Shown here: positions 1 through 8,942 of the stretch, in pieces | Numbering within the stretch: position 1 is the first letter of the stretch | Layout: each line of letters opens with the position of its first letter | Assembly: GCA_002928535.1 (NCBI GenBank) | Contig: PERG01000005.1 | Coordinates: 53,484-117,483 of the forward strand | DNA from: Methylotenera sp. | Lineage (GTDB): Bacteria; Pseudomonadota; Gammaproteobacteria; Burkholderiales; Methylophilaceae | Direction: 5' to 3' | DNA: 64,000 nt | The notes under the pieces: generated by a model | Seen by the model: only the letters and a program-made list of their open reading frames with translations | The model's database searches: none | What the model was told of the DNA's origin: nothing | Program-made: the position numbers and the translations under genes

Positions 1-1088
1 ATGAAAAATTTTACCGTGTACGCTACCGTGTAGATGGTGTTTTGCGTGATATTACGCAACCCCCGCTCGCAATTAAAGACAAACTGGCATCTCGCATCAA
101 AGTGATCTCCAGCATGGATATTTCTGAAAAGCGGATTCCACAAGATGGGCGCATGAAGCTGGTGTTATCGAAAACACGTACGATTGATTTTCGGGTGAGT
201 ACTTTACCGCTAATCCATGGCGAAAAAATCGTAATGCGGATTTTGGACCCGACTAGTGCGACTCTGGGTATCGAAGCCTTAGGGTACGAGCCAATTCAGA
301 AAGAGCGCCTACTCAATGCCGTAAGTCGTCCTTATGGCCTGGTACTAGTAACCGGTCCAACCGGATCCGGTAAAACAGTTTCTTTATATACTTGCCTCAA
401 TATATTAAACAATCCCGGTGTAAATATCGCAACTGCGGAAGATCCATGTGAAATCCCCCTAGCTGGGATTAATCAAGTCAATGTAAATGACAAACAGGGC
501 TTAACCTTCGCTGCAGCATTGAAATCCTTCCTGCGGCAAGATCCAGACATCATTATGATCGGTGAGATTCGTGACCTTGAAACGGCAGATATGGCGATTA
601 AAGCTGCTTCAACAGGTCACATGGTACTGTCTACCTTGCATACGAATGATGCGCCATCGACACTGACTCGTTTACTCAATATGGGCGTTGCGCCATTTAA
701 CATCGCTTCAGCAGTATCGCTCATCACCGCGCAGCGCCTAGCCAGACGCTTATGTAAAAGTTGTAAAGTGCCAATTGAGGTGCCAAAGCAGGCTTTATTG
801 GATGTCGGTTTTATAGAGGAAGACTTTAAAGAAGAGTGGCAATTGTATGGGCCGAAAGAAGGTGGCTGTGAAATGTGTAATAACGGCTACAAAGGGCGCG
901 TAGGCATTTATCAAGTCATGCCCGTTACCGAAGAGATGAGCCGCATTATCATGTCCAGCGGTAATGCAATTGATATTGCCGATCAAGCCAAAAGAGAAGG
1001 TGTAAACGACCTTAGGCGCTCAGGAATTCTAAAGGTTATACAAGGCTTGACTTCAATAGAAGAGGTAGAGGCTTGTACCAATGAGTAA
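1..1088 (+). CDS. pilB: Type IV pilus assembly ATPase PilB (GspE family), 5' truncated by window edge
   Basis: Frame is open to the window start ([21 protein letters not shown]...); Walker A GPTGSGKT, Walker B IMIGEIRD, CxxC-type CKSCK/CEMC zinc motif. The TTG start at 42 in the ORF track is an artefact of truncation. Confidence 0.95.
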   Translation, partial: EKFYRVRYRVDGVLRDITQPPLAIKDKLASRIKVISSMDISEKRIPQDGRMKLVLSKTRTIDFRVSTLPLIHGEKIVMRILDPTSATLGIEALGYEPIQKERLLNAVSRPYGLVLVTGPTGSGKTVSLYTCLNILNNPGVNIATAEDPCEIPLAGINQVNVNDKQGLTFAAALKSFLRQDPDIIMIGEIRDLETADMAIKAASTGHMVLSTLHTNDAPSTLTRLLNMGVAPFNIASAVSLITAQRLARRLCKSCKVPIEVPKQALLDVGFIEEDFKEEWQLYGPKEGGCEMCNNGYKGRVGIYQVMPVTEEMSRIIMSSGNAIDIADQAKREGVNDLRRSGILKVIQGLTSIEEVEACTNE

Positions 1089-1132
1089 TCTCAGAATTTA
1101 TATAAAAATTACAAAGTGTTTAGGATATTGTC

Positions 1133-2350
1133 ATGGCCGCTAATGTTAAATCCTCTAAGGAGTTAACCTATTCCTGGGAAGGTAAAGACCGGAAAGGTAA
1201 GGTTGTAAAGGGGGAAATTAAAGCGACCGGTGAATCGTATGTCAACGCCACATTACGACGTCAAGGCATTACCGTCACCAAAGTAAAAAAACAAAGTGGT
1301 TTGCGAGCTAAAGGTACTATTAAAGAAAAAGATATTACGCTCTTTACCCGTCAACTGGCCACGATGATGAAAGCAGGCGTACCATTACTGCAATCGTTTG
1401 ATATTGTCGGGAAAGGTCACAGTAACCCTGCAGTAGCCAAGCTATTACAAGACCTTAAATCTGATGTAGAAACTGGAAGTAGCTTAAGTGCGGCTTTTAG
1501 GAAATATCCACTTTATTTTGATGCTCTATTCTGCAATTTGATTGGCGCTGGTGAACAAGCAGGTATTTTAGATACCCTACTTGATCGCTTGGCTACTTAT
1601 AAAGAAAAAATTCTCGCAATCAAATCAAAAATAAAATCTGCGCTTTTCTACCCCATTTCCATCATTGTCGTCGCATTTGTTATTGTTGCCATTATCATGA
1701 TTTTTGTAATTCCAGCGTTCAAAGCCTTATTCGACGGCTTTGGAGCTGATCTACCCGCACCCACACTCATTGTTATGGCTATTTCCGAAATATTCGTGCA
1801 GTGGTGGTGGGCAATTTTCGGTTCAATTGGCTTTGCGCTGTGGTTCTTCTTTTACACATGGAAGCGATCTTTGAGTATGCAAGCCACCATGGACAGACTG
1901 ATACTCAAAGTACCCGTATTTGGCGACCTTGTCAGGAAAGCAACTATTGCAAGATGGGCACGTACATTGTCTACTATGTTTGCTGCTGGTGTTCCACTAG
2001 TTGAAGCTTTGGACTCTGTTGCTGGTGCATCAGGTAATCGAGTTTATTATGATGCCACCAAAAGAATCCAAAGTGAAATTAGCACTGGCACCAGTCTCAC
2101 GGTTGCAATGCAAAATGCAGAAGTTTTTCCAAACATGGTGTTACAAATGACGGCCATCGGTGAAGAATCCGGCGCTTTAGACTCAATGCTCAGCAAAGTT
2201 GCTGACTTTTTTGAAGCGGAAGTTGATGATGCTGTAGATGCCCTAGCTAGCTTGATGGAACCTGTCATCATGGTAGTACTTGGAACGCTGATTGGTGGTT
2301 TGGTAATTGCCATGTATCTACCAATCTTCAAAATGGGCTCTGTCGTTTAA
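1133..2350 (+). CDS. pilC: Type IV pilus inner membrane platform protein PilC (GspF family)
   Basis: Full-length 405 aa with two GspF-type domains (FTRQLATMMKAGVPLLQSFDIV; WARTLSTMFAAGVPLVEALDSV), directly after pilB. Confidence 0.95.
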   Translation: MAANVKSSKELTYSWEGKDRKGKVVKGEIKATGESYVNATLRRQGITVTKVKKQSGLRAKGTIKEKDITLFTRQLATMMKAGVPLLQSFDIVGKGHSNPAVAKLLQDLKSDVETGSSLSAAFRKYPLYFDALFCNLIGAGEQAGILDTLLDRLATYKEKILAIKSKIKSALFYPISIIVVAFVIVAIIMIFVIPAFKALFDGFGADLPAPTLIVMAISEIFVQWWWAIFGSIGFALWFFFYTWKRSLSMQATMDRLILKVPVFGDLVRKATIARWARTLSTMFAAGVPLVEALDSVAGASGNRVYYDATKRIQSEISTGTSLTVAMQNAEVFPNMVLQMTAIGEESGALDSMLSKVADFFEAEVDDAVDALASLMEPVIMVVLGTLIGGLVIAMYLPIFKMGSVV

Positions 2351-2368
2351 GTCCATTGCGTACACACA

Positions 2369-2402
2369 AAAAAAGCGGCCAATTTATATATAGCCGCTTT
2401 TC
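2369..2402. terminator. Bidirectional intrinsic terminator between convergent pilC and dsbC
   Basis: AAAAAAGCGGC-caatttatatata-GCCGCTTTT inverted repeat with flanking A and T tracts. Confidence 0.8.
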
Positions 2403-2440
2403 TTGTTAATCACTTCATACTCTCTTAATAACTGTAAAAC

Positions 2441-3184
2441 TCATTTGCTCTTAGTAGCAGTAGCCATCGCCCGCTCTATTTCCTTATAAGGCTGTGAACC
2501 AAGCATCCTTTTGCCATCAGCAAAGATCAAAGTCGGCGTACTAGTCACGCCAATTTTTCTTGCTAACTCTCCAACCTTCTCAATGGGCACTTCGCAGTTA
2601 CCTGCAGCTTTAGGTAATTGATTGCGTAAAATCCAATCTTCCCAGGCTTTTACTCGATTGCTAGAACACCAGATCGATTTAGATTTTGCTACAGCATCTG
2701 GGTGTAATTGCTCTAATGGATATAAAAAAGTGTACACAGTTACATCTGTAATATGACTTAATTCATTTTGCTCTAAGCGTTTGCAATAGGGGCAATCAAC
2801 GTCTGAAAACACAACCAATTTACGACTGCCGTTCCCTTTTACTACTTTGATCGCCTGATCCAGTGGCAGCGTTGAAAAATCAATTCGCGTCAGCTCTTCC
2901 AAACGCTCACCAGTGATATCTTTTTTAGTTTTTGGATCTACTAAATGGCCTTCAGCAATCAGGAAAGTCATTTTTTCATCGGTATAAAGAATTTGGCCCG
3001 CCATAAAGACTTCATATAAACCGGCATAAGGCGTTTTGGCCACACTATCTACTTTGAATTTTGGGTAAGCTGCTTCAACCGCTTTTTTTACACTTGCCTC
3101 GTCGCTGTAAGCCAATGTGGTAAACAAACTTAATAAAGTTACTACGCTTAATTTTTTACAAAGACTTAATCTGCTGCTAGACAT
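2441..3184 (-). CDS. dsbC: Periplasmic thiol:disulfide interchange protein DsbC
   Basis: Signal peptide, dimerisation domain, CPYC active site (FSDVDCPYCKRLE), TSTPTLIFADG cis-Pro loop. Confidence 0.93.
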   Translation of the reverse strand: MSSSRLSLCKKLSVVTLLSLFTTLAYSDEASVKKAVEAAYPKFKVDSVAKTPYAGLYEVFMAGQILYTDEKMTFLIAEGHLVDPKTKKDITGERLEELTRIDFSTLPLDQAIKVVKGNGSRKLVVFSDVDCPYCKRLEQNELSHITDVTVYTFLYPLEQLHPDAVAKSKSIWCSSNRVKAWEDWILRNQLPKAAGNCEVPIEKVGELARKIGVTSTPTLIFADGKRMLGSQPYKEIERAMATATKSK

Positions 3185-3218
3185 AATATGTTTCCGAGTT
3201 CAAAAAATTTTTTAGATA

Positions 3219-4433
3219 CTATAGGGATATGGCTTTTTCTACTAACCGTTTTTTAATAGTGGAATGATCTGTTATCGAAAAACCCAAATTTCGTAGTGAT
3301 TTAATAGCCAAACGGTCGCTCTTAAACAATTGGAACAAGCCATCAGTTAACAATCGCATATCAAAGATATCTGCTTTCCTAACGCGCGAGTAGCGCTTAA
3401 GTAAACCCGGATCATTAATAGATTGATAAGAATTTTTGTCCTGCAAAATCGCCAAAAGATCAATTACATCACGAAACCCAAGATTCATACCCTGACCAGA
3501 TAAAGGATGAATTTGATGCGCAGCATCACCTATAAATACGACTCCATCTAACGCTAATGTTTCGGAAATCTGCAATGCTAACGGGAAACTGGCACGTGCG
3601 GTAATCTGCGTAAGTTGCCCTAAAAGATGACCGCCAGCTTGTGACACTTGTTGTGTGAATACATCATCCTCAAGAGTCATAAGCGTATGTGCGTATTCTG
3701 TGGCAACCGACCATACAATAGAAATCCTGTTGCCCGGTAATGGGAGCCAGGCAAGAATAGTGTTATTGCCTTCCTCATCATGCGCAAACCATTGGCGGGC
3801 GATATTGCCATGCGGCTTTTCAGTATCAAAATTAGCCACAATCGCAATGTGATCATAATTTTTTTTATTTAGTGCCACATTCATTTGGCGTCTAACCCAG
3901 GAGTTGCTTCCATCAGCCGCTATTAATAAATCGCATTCCAAAGCCATATCATTTAGATGTAATAAAGTTTTTCCAGCCTCTGTTAGTAGTTTTACGCCGG
4001 GGCTTCCGAGTAATGTGGAAATATTGCAGGTTTGAATCTGTCGCACTAGAGCCTCATTTAAAGAGGCTCCTTCCACTATGTAAGCCAAATGATCTTGATA
4101 AGCGTCGTCAGCATCCAACACTAACGGTGAACCTCCTGCATCACCCCATATTTGCATCGCTTGTACCCTACCAATGCGAAGCGGATCTATATGTTGCCAA
4201 ATACCTAACTTGCTGAGCCATTGCACATTTTTTGGACTGATTGCATATATTTTTTGGTCCCAGGCATCTTTGTGAGTATTTATGTAAGCTCTTGCGGGTG
4301 GCTCCGGTTGTTTGGCATCAACCAGCGCAACCTTGTAACCTGCGTGGTGCATAGCGACAGCTGCGGCCATACCAACCAAGCCTGCACCAACAATGCCAAC
4401 CTGCGTTTGTATTAAATCTCCATCGGACTTCAT
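3219..4433 (-). CDS. UbiH/UbiF/VisC/COQ6-family FAD-dependent hydroxylase (ubiquinone biosynthesis)
   Basis: GAGLVGMAAAVAMHHAG Rossmann motif; FIGDAAHQIHPLSGQGMNLGFRD family signature. Confidence 0.85.
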   Translation of the reverse strand: MKSDGDLIQTQVGIVGAGLVGMAAAVAMHHAGYKVALVDAKQPEPPARAYINTHKDAWDQKIYAISPKNVQWLSKLGIWQHIDPLRIGRVQAMQIWGDAGGSPLVLDADDAYQDHLAYIVEGASLNEALVRQIQTCNISTLLGSPGVKLLTEAGKTLLHLNDMALECDLLIAADGSNSWVRRQMNVALNKKNYDHIAIVANFDTEKPHGNIARQWFAHDEEGNNTILAWLPLPGNRISIVWSVATEYAHTLMTLEDDVFTQQVSQAGGHLLGQLTQITARASFPLALQISETLALDGVVFIGDAAHQIHPLSGQGMNLGFRDVIDLLAILQDKNSYQSINDPGLLKRYSRVRKADIFDMRLLTDGLFQLFKSDRLAIKSLRNLGFSITDHSTIKKRLVEKAISL

Positions 4434-5587
4434 TTTCCGAAACTCATTTTATTCACCAATTGCTTTTTGACTGGCTTCAGCACATCCAATATTCCCAAGC
4501 CCATACTTCTAAACCGGGGTACGCCTAGTAGATCATTGGTAAAAGTGTTGACTAAGAAATCAGTAAATAAAAGGCCACCTTTAGTATCGCGCGTACGGCT
4601 GGCTTGATATTGCTTTAACATCTCCACCCCTCCAAGCTGCTCAGGGGTTGCTGTAAGGATATGCTTTGCTAAGGACTCCGCGTCGCGCAGACCAACATTG
4701 AAACCCTGCCCAGCTACAGGGTGCATAGTTTGTGCTGCGTTCCCGATCACAACCAAATGCGGGGTTTGCGTTGGCTGCAACTTAGACATTTTGAGTGGGA
4801 AACAGACTCGTTTCCCCACGCTCAGGAATCGCCCCACCCGGTCACCAAATTGCGCATGGAATTGCTTAAGAAACTCATCATCATTAAGCATTAACAGTGG
4901 TGCAATTAATTCCTTTTTACCCGTCCACACCAGTGAGAAATCTCTTTCACCGTTAGGTAATAAAGCAATTGGCCCTTCAGGCGTAAAACGTTCGTAGGCA
5001 ATATTATGATGCGGTAATTCGGCCACTACTTTAGTGATCAATGCATCGTCACCATATTCTTTGGTATCGCGCTCCAGATGGGCTAATTCAGCACTGCGAC
5101 CACCATCCGCTAGAACGACTAAATTGCTTTCCAGCAAATAGCCTTCCCCATCCATGCGATAGCTAACACTGGCTTCTTGTGCATCTTGATAGATATGCTC
5201 CGCATTCGCTTCAAACAGCATTTCTACATTGGGCAATGTAGACAGCGCTTTTTCCAAAGCAGCGCTCAACGCACCATAAGACAATACATAACCTAAAGCT
5301 TCAAGCTGGTAATCGCCAGCCTTTAATAAGGTTCTACCTAAACTACCTTTTTGCGATACATGGATGGTTTGAATAGATGTCGCTAATGGACTCAAATCCG
5401 TCCAAACACCCAGCTTATCCAGAATACGGCGACTGCCGAACGACAATGCCAAAGCACGCTGGTCACCATGTGAAGCGCCTTGTGGGCGTGCTTCTAATAT
5501 CTTTACCGGAATACCCGCTTTTGCCAGGATGAGCGCCAGCACTGCTCCCACTGGTCCGCCGCCGACAATAATGATAGGGTTCATCAT
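4430..5587 (-). CDS. ubiH: UbiH-like 2-octaprenyl-6-methoxyphenol hydroxylase
   Basis: IIVGGGPVGAVLALILAKAG FAD motif; VIGNAAQTMHPVAGQGFNVGLRD; 4-nt overlap with downstream hydroxylase. Confidence 0.85.
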   Translation of the reverse strand: MMNPIIIVGGGPVGAVLALILAKAGIPVKILEARPQGASHGDQRALALSFGSRRILDKLGVWTDLSPLATSIQTIHVSQKGSLGRTLLKAGDYQLEALGYVLSYGALSAALEKALSTLPNVEMLFEANAEHIYQDAQEASVSYRMDGEGYLLESNLVVLADGGRSAELAHLERDTKEYGDDALITKVVAELPHHNIAYERFTPEGPIALLPNGERDFSLVWTGKKELIAPLLMLNDDEFLKQFHAQFGDRVGRFLSVGKRVCFPLKMSKLQPTQTPHLVVIGNAAQTMHPVAGQGFNVGLRDAESLAKHILTATPEQLGGVEMLKQYQASRTRDTKGGLLFTDFLVNTFTNDLLGVPRFRSMGLGILDVLKPVKKQLVNKMSFGK

Positions 5588-5588
5588 G

Positions 5589-6917
5589 TTAGTGACGCAT
5601 TAAAGCTTCGATTTCACTTACGGTTTTTACTGCCTTTTCCGTAAGCACTTTGCAGCCATCAGTAGTCACCAACACGTCATCCTCAATACGGATACCAATA
5701 TTCCAGAAATGTTCCGGTACATTTTCCGCAGGTCGAACATAACAACCCGGCTCGACTGTTAAGCTCATTCCCGGTTCTAATTTCCGCCATGTGTGCGCCC
5801 CGGCTTTCTTGCCATCCGATTTACTTTGATACTCACCCGCATCGTGCACATCCAAGCCCAACCAATGACCGGTTCTATGCATATAAAACTGCCTGTAAGC
5901 GCCAGAATCCAGCACGGCTTCTTTGCTGCCGCGACAAAGCTTAAGGTCGATAAATCCCTGAATTAACACATCCAGCGCAGCTTCATGCGGCGCGTTCCAA
6001 TGCTGTGTTGGATTTACCTGTGCGATAGCCGCCGCCTGCGCGCTTAATACCAACTCATATAGATCTTTTTGCGGTGCGGTAAATCGACCATTGGCGGGAA
6101 AAGTACGTGTGATATCCGAAGCATAGCCATCTAGCTCACAACCGGCATCAATCAGTAATAAATCACCGTCTTTAATTTGCGTATTATTAGCGTTGTAATG
6201 CAAAGTACAGGCGTTCGCACCGCTCGCTACGATACTGGTGTAGGCTGGCGCTTGCGCGCCGTTACGGTAGAACTCATGCAGAAATTCAGCTTCTACTTCA
6301 TATTCCATTTGGCCCGGCCTTGTAAACTGCATGGCCCGGTTATGTGCACCGGCGGCAATATCTGCAGAGCGCTGCATCAATGCAAGCTCGAAAGGCGATT
6401 TATATAAGCGCATTTCATCCAGCAATTTACGCACATCGGCTATATCATCTGGCACACTAATACCTGCTCTTGCCTGTGTGCGTAAAACATTCAACCAACT
6501 GGTGATACGCTGATCCCAGACTGGACTTTCGCCTAGACTGAAATATAACTTAGGTTGATTTGCCAACAACTTAGTCATCACTGCATCCAGCTCGCTGATC
6601 GAGTAGGCCTCGTCAAAACCGAACGTTTCGCGGGCGGCATCTGCACCGTAGCGAAAACCATCCCAGATTTCACGCTCCATATCTTTATCGCGGCAAAATA
6701 AGATGCTTTTACTCTGCTCTGCTATCAACACTACTACCGCTTCTGGCTCTTTGAAACCTGTCAGATAGTAAAAATAGCTATCAAACCGGTATGGGTAATG
6801 ACTATCTCGATTGCGGATCACTTCCGGCGCTGTCGGAACAATGGCAATGCCGTTGCCCATCAGTTGCATCAATCGATGACGGCGTGCCGAAAATTCCTGA
6901 ATATTGAATGCGCTCAT
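5589..6917 (-). CDS. pepP: Xaa-Pro aminopeptidase PepP (M24B)
   Basis: N-terminal AMP_N domain (FNIQEFSARRHRLMQLM), LLIDAGCELDGYASDITRTFP, HRTGHWLGLDVHDAG, LEPGMSLTVEPGCY. Confidence 0.93.
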   Translation of the reverse strand: MSAFNIQEFSARRHRLMQLMGNGIAIVPTAPEVIRNRDSHYPYRFDSYFYYLTGFKEPEAVVVLIAEQSKSILFCRDKDMEREIWDGFRYGADAARETFGFDEAYSISELDAVMTKLLANQPKLYFSLGESPVWDQRITSWLNVLRTQARAGISVPDDIADVRKLLDEMRLYKSPFELALMQRSADIAAGAHNRAMQFTRPGQMEYEVEAEFLHEFYRNGAQAPAYTSIVASGANACTLHYNANNTQIKDGDLLLIDAGCELDGYASDITRTFPANGRFTAPQKDLYELVLSAQAAAIAQVNPTQHWNAPHEAALDVLIQGFIDLKLCRGSKEAVLDSGAYRQFYMHRTGHWLGLDVHDAGEYQSKSDGKKAGAHTWRKLEPGMSLTVEPGCYVRPAENVPEHFWNIGIRIEDDVLVTTDGCKVLTEKAVKTVSEIEALMRH

Positions 6918-6958
6918 TGATATGGTATTAAAACAGATAAGTTCTTTAAAATAATTGA

Positions 6959-7648
6959 TTACTTAATTGCGTACCTTAATTGCAAATCTAGGGCAGATAA
7001 GCGTTCGGGAGTCCCAATATCATGCCACTCTCCACAATAGTACTCTCCAGACACCTGATGCTGAACCATCGCTTCACGAAGGATAGGTGCAAGTTTAGCG
7101 GGCTGACCTTGCTCAACAGAAGCAAATAAATAGGGATGATAAATACCGACACCGGAAAAAGTTAATTTAGATTGTCCTTCAGCGCTCACTAAGCCTGCAT
7201 TCAATGCAAAATCCCCCTGAGCATGTTGAGCCGGATTATCCACCAAGAACAAATGGGCCAATTTATTTTGCTGCTGCATTGTACTTGCCCGCATTTGGCA
7301 ACCGCTGAAATCCAAATCCGTATAAATATCGCCATTCACTACCAAAAAAGTCTCATCTCCTAACAATGGCAACGCCTTGGCAATACCTCCGGCCGTTTCC
7401 AGCGCGATTTTTTCCGCCGAGTACTGGATGGACATACCCCACTGCTGGCCGTTCCCTAGCGTGTTAACAATCTGCTCACCAAGATGTGCATGATTAATGA
7501 CCACCTCTTTAATACCCGCTTTGGAGAGGCTCTCCAAATGCCAGACAATCAATGGCTTACCACCTACTTTCAGGAGCGGTTTAGGTGTGTTATCAGTCAA
7601 AGGCCGCATGCGTTCGCCACGACCTGCAGCCAGAATCATCGCTTTCAC
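6959..7648 (-). CDS. murU: N-acetylmuramate alpha-1-phosphate uridylyltransferase MurU (nucleotidyltransferase)
   Basis: MKAMILAAGRGERMRPLTDNTPKPLLKVGGKPLI nucleotidyltransferase signature; adjacency to amgK. Confidence 0.88.
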   Translation of the reverse strand: MKAMILAAGRGERMRPLTDNTPKPLLKVGGKPLIVWHLESLSKAGIKEVVINHAHLGEQIVNTLGNGQQWGMSIQYSAEKIALETAGGIAKALPLLGDETFLVVNGDIYTDLDFSGCQMRASTMQQQNKLAHLFLVDNPAQHAQGDFALNAGLVSAEGQSKLTFSGVGIYHPYLFASVEQGQPAKLAPILREAMVQHQVSGEYYCGEWHDIGTPERLSALDLQLRYAIK

Positions 7649-7677
7649 TGGATTGCTTTCAATTAGACGGCTTTCAT

Positions 7678-8754
7678 TCAGAAAGTATATCCAACTTGCG
7701 GTTGGGTGTTTTGCAATACATCTAGCAAGCGTAGCATGGGTTTCAATTCAATATAGCGGGCACATACTTTACGCAAATAGTGCATCACCAGTGGCATGTC
7801 TTTTAGATACCCGCTTTTACCATCGCGATGGTATAAACGCGCAAAGATGCCTAATATTTTGATATGGCGCTGGGCGCCCATATATTCAAAATCGCGGTAA
7901 AACTCGGAAAAATCACTTGAAACACCTAACCCTGCCTTACGCGCATCCTGCCAATAACGCACTGCCCAGTCGATGATTTGCTCTTCATCCCACTCAATAT
8001 AAGCATCTTTTAACAGGGATACCAGATCATAAGTGATGGCGCCATAGACTGCATCCTGGAAATCCAGGATTCCCGGGTTAGCGCCCTGCTCGCCACTGCA
8101 TACCATTAAGTTTCTCGAGTGATAGTCACGATGAACGTATACCTGGGTTTGCGCGAGTACATTTTTATTCAGCAGTGCAAAAGTGTTTTGCAAGTCTGCT
8201 TGCTGTTTAGTATCCAATATGACACCAAGATGCTTAGCCACATACCAGTCGGGAAACAATTGCATCTCACGTAATAGCAACGCTTCATCATAGTTTGGCA
8301 ACACGCCCGGCTGACTTGCCAGTTGCAGTGTAATTAAAGCCTGGTTGGCATCCTGATATAAGGCACCAGCCGACTGATTATTTAACTGGCTTAAATAGGT
8401 CACATCGCCTAAATCGGTTAACAAAAGAAATCCGCGCTCCATATCTTGCGCCACTACTGCCGGTACATTTAAGCCAGCCTTGCCAAATAGCGCTGCGATT
8501 TCTACAAACGGCTGGCAATTTTCTTGCGGCGGCGGCGCATCCATTGCAATCAAGGTGTGTTTACCTAAATGCTCCTGGGTTAGATGCACGCGAAAATAAC
8601 GTCTGAAGCTGGCATCCGCAGAAGCCGTGGTCAATTTAAAACCGACTTCCTTGAGTACGCCTGCTAACCAATCATAGAGTTGCTGCTGCCTGATGTCTTC
8701 CACTACTGATCCAAACTTATTTTGATGATTTAAATTGGGGTGACCCCGCGGCAT
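7678..8754 (-). CDS. amgK: N-acetylmuramate/N-acetylglucosamine kinase AmgK (aminoglycoside phosphotransferase family)
   Basis: APT-fold motifs VYVHRDYHSRNLMV and GILDFQDAVYGAITYDLVSLLKDAYIEW; paired with murU. Confidence 0.88.
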   Translation of the reverse strand: MPRGHPNLNHQNKFGSVVEDIRQQQLYDWLAGVLKEVGFKLTTASADASFRRYFRVHLTQEHLGKHTLIAMDAPPPQENCQPFVEIAALFGKAGLNVPAVVAQDMERGFLLLTDLGDVTYLSQLNNQSAGALYQDANQALITLQLASQPGVLPNYDEALLLREMQLFPDWYVAKHLGVILDTKQQADLQNTFALLNKNVLAQTQVYVHRDYHSRNLMVCSGEQGANPGILDFQDAVYGAITYDLVSLLKDAYIEWDEEQIIDWAVRYWQDARKAGLGVSSDFSEFYRDFEYMGAQRHIKILGIFARLYHRDGKSGYLKDMPLVMHYLRKVCARYIELKPMLRLLDVLQNTQPQVGYTF

Positions 8755-8760
8755 AATTCT

Positions 8761-8783
8761 TAGTTAAAACATATATTTAACTA
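8761..8783. promoter_or_regulatory. Perfect 8-7-8 inverted repeat in the amgK/lptD divergent region
   Basis: TAGTTAAA-acatata-TTTAACTA. Confidence 0.45.
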
Positions 8784-8851
8784 TGAAAAAATCCCTGTTT
8801 GGCACGAAGGCCTTCAAGATTTATTGATTGCCAAAAACTGCAATTTATGCG

Positions 8852-8891
8852 ATTTTATCACTGATAAAATAAAAGCGTTTACCAATATAAT
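8852..8891 (+). promoter_or_regulatory. lptD promoter candidate: palindrome ATTTTATC-act-GATAAAAT abutting TATAAT at 8886
   Basis: Perfect 8-3-8 palindrome at 8852-8870 overlapping the expected -35 region, consensus -10 at 8886-8891. Confidence 0.5.
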
Positions 8892-8942
8892 TGTGCCTTC
8901 CATTCTAACATCCATCGCGCTAGCGACTCTCACGGGAATTCC

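Noticed and set aside
8798-8820. Sigma54-like TGGCACG upstream of lptD
   Set aside because: The -12 GC/TTGC element is not at the required spacing.
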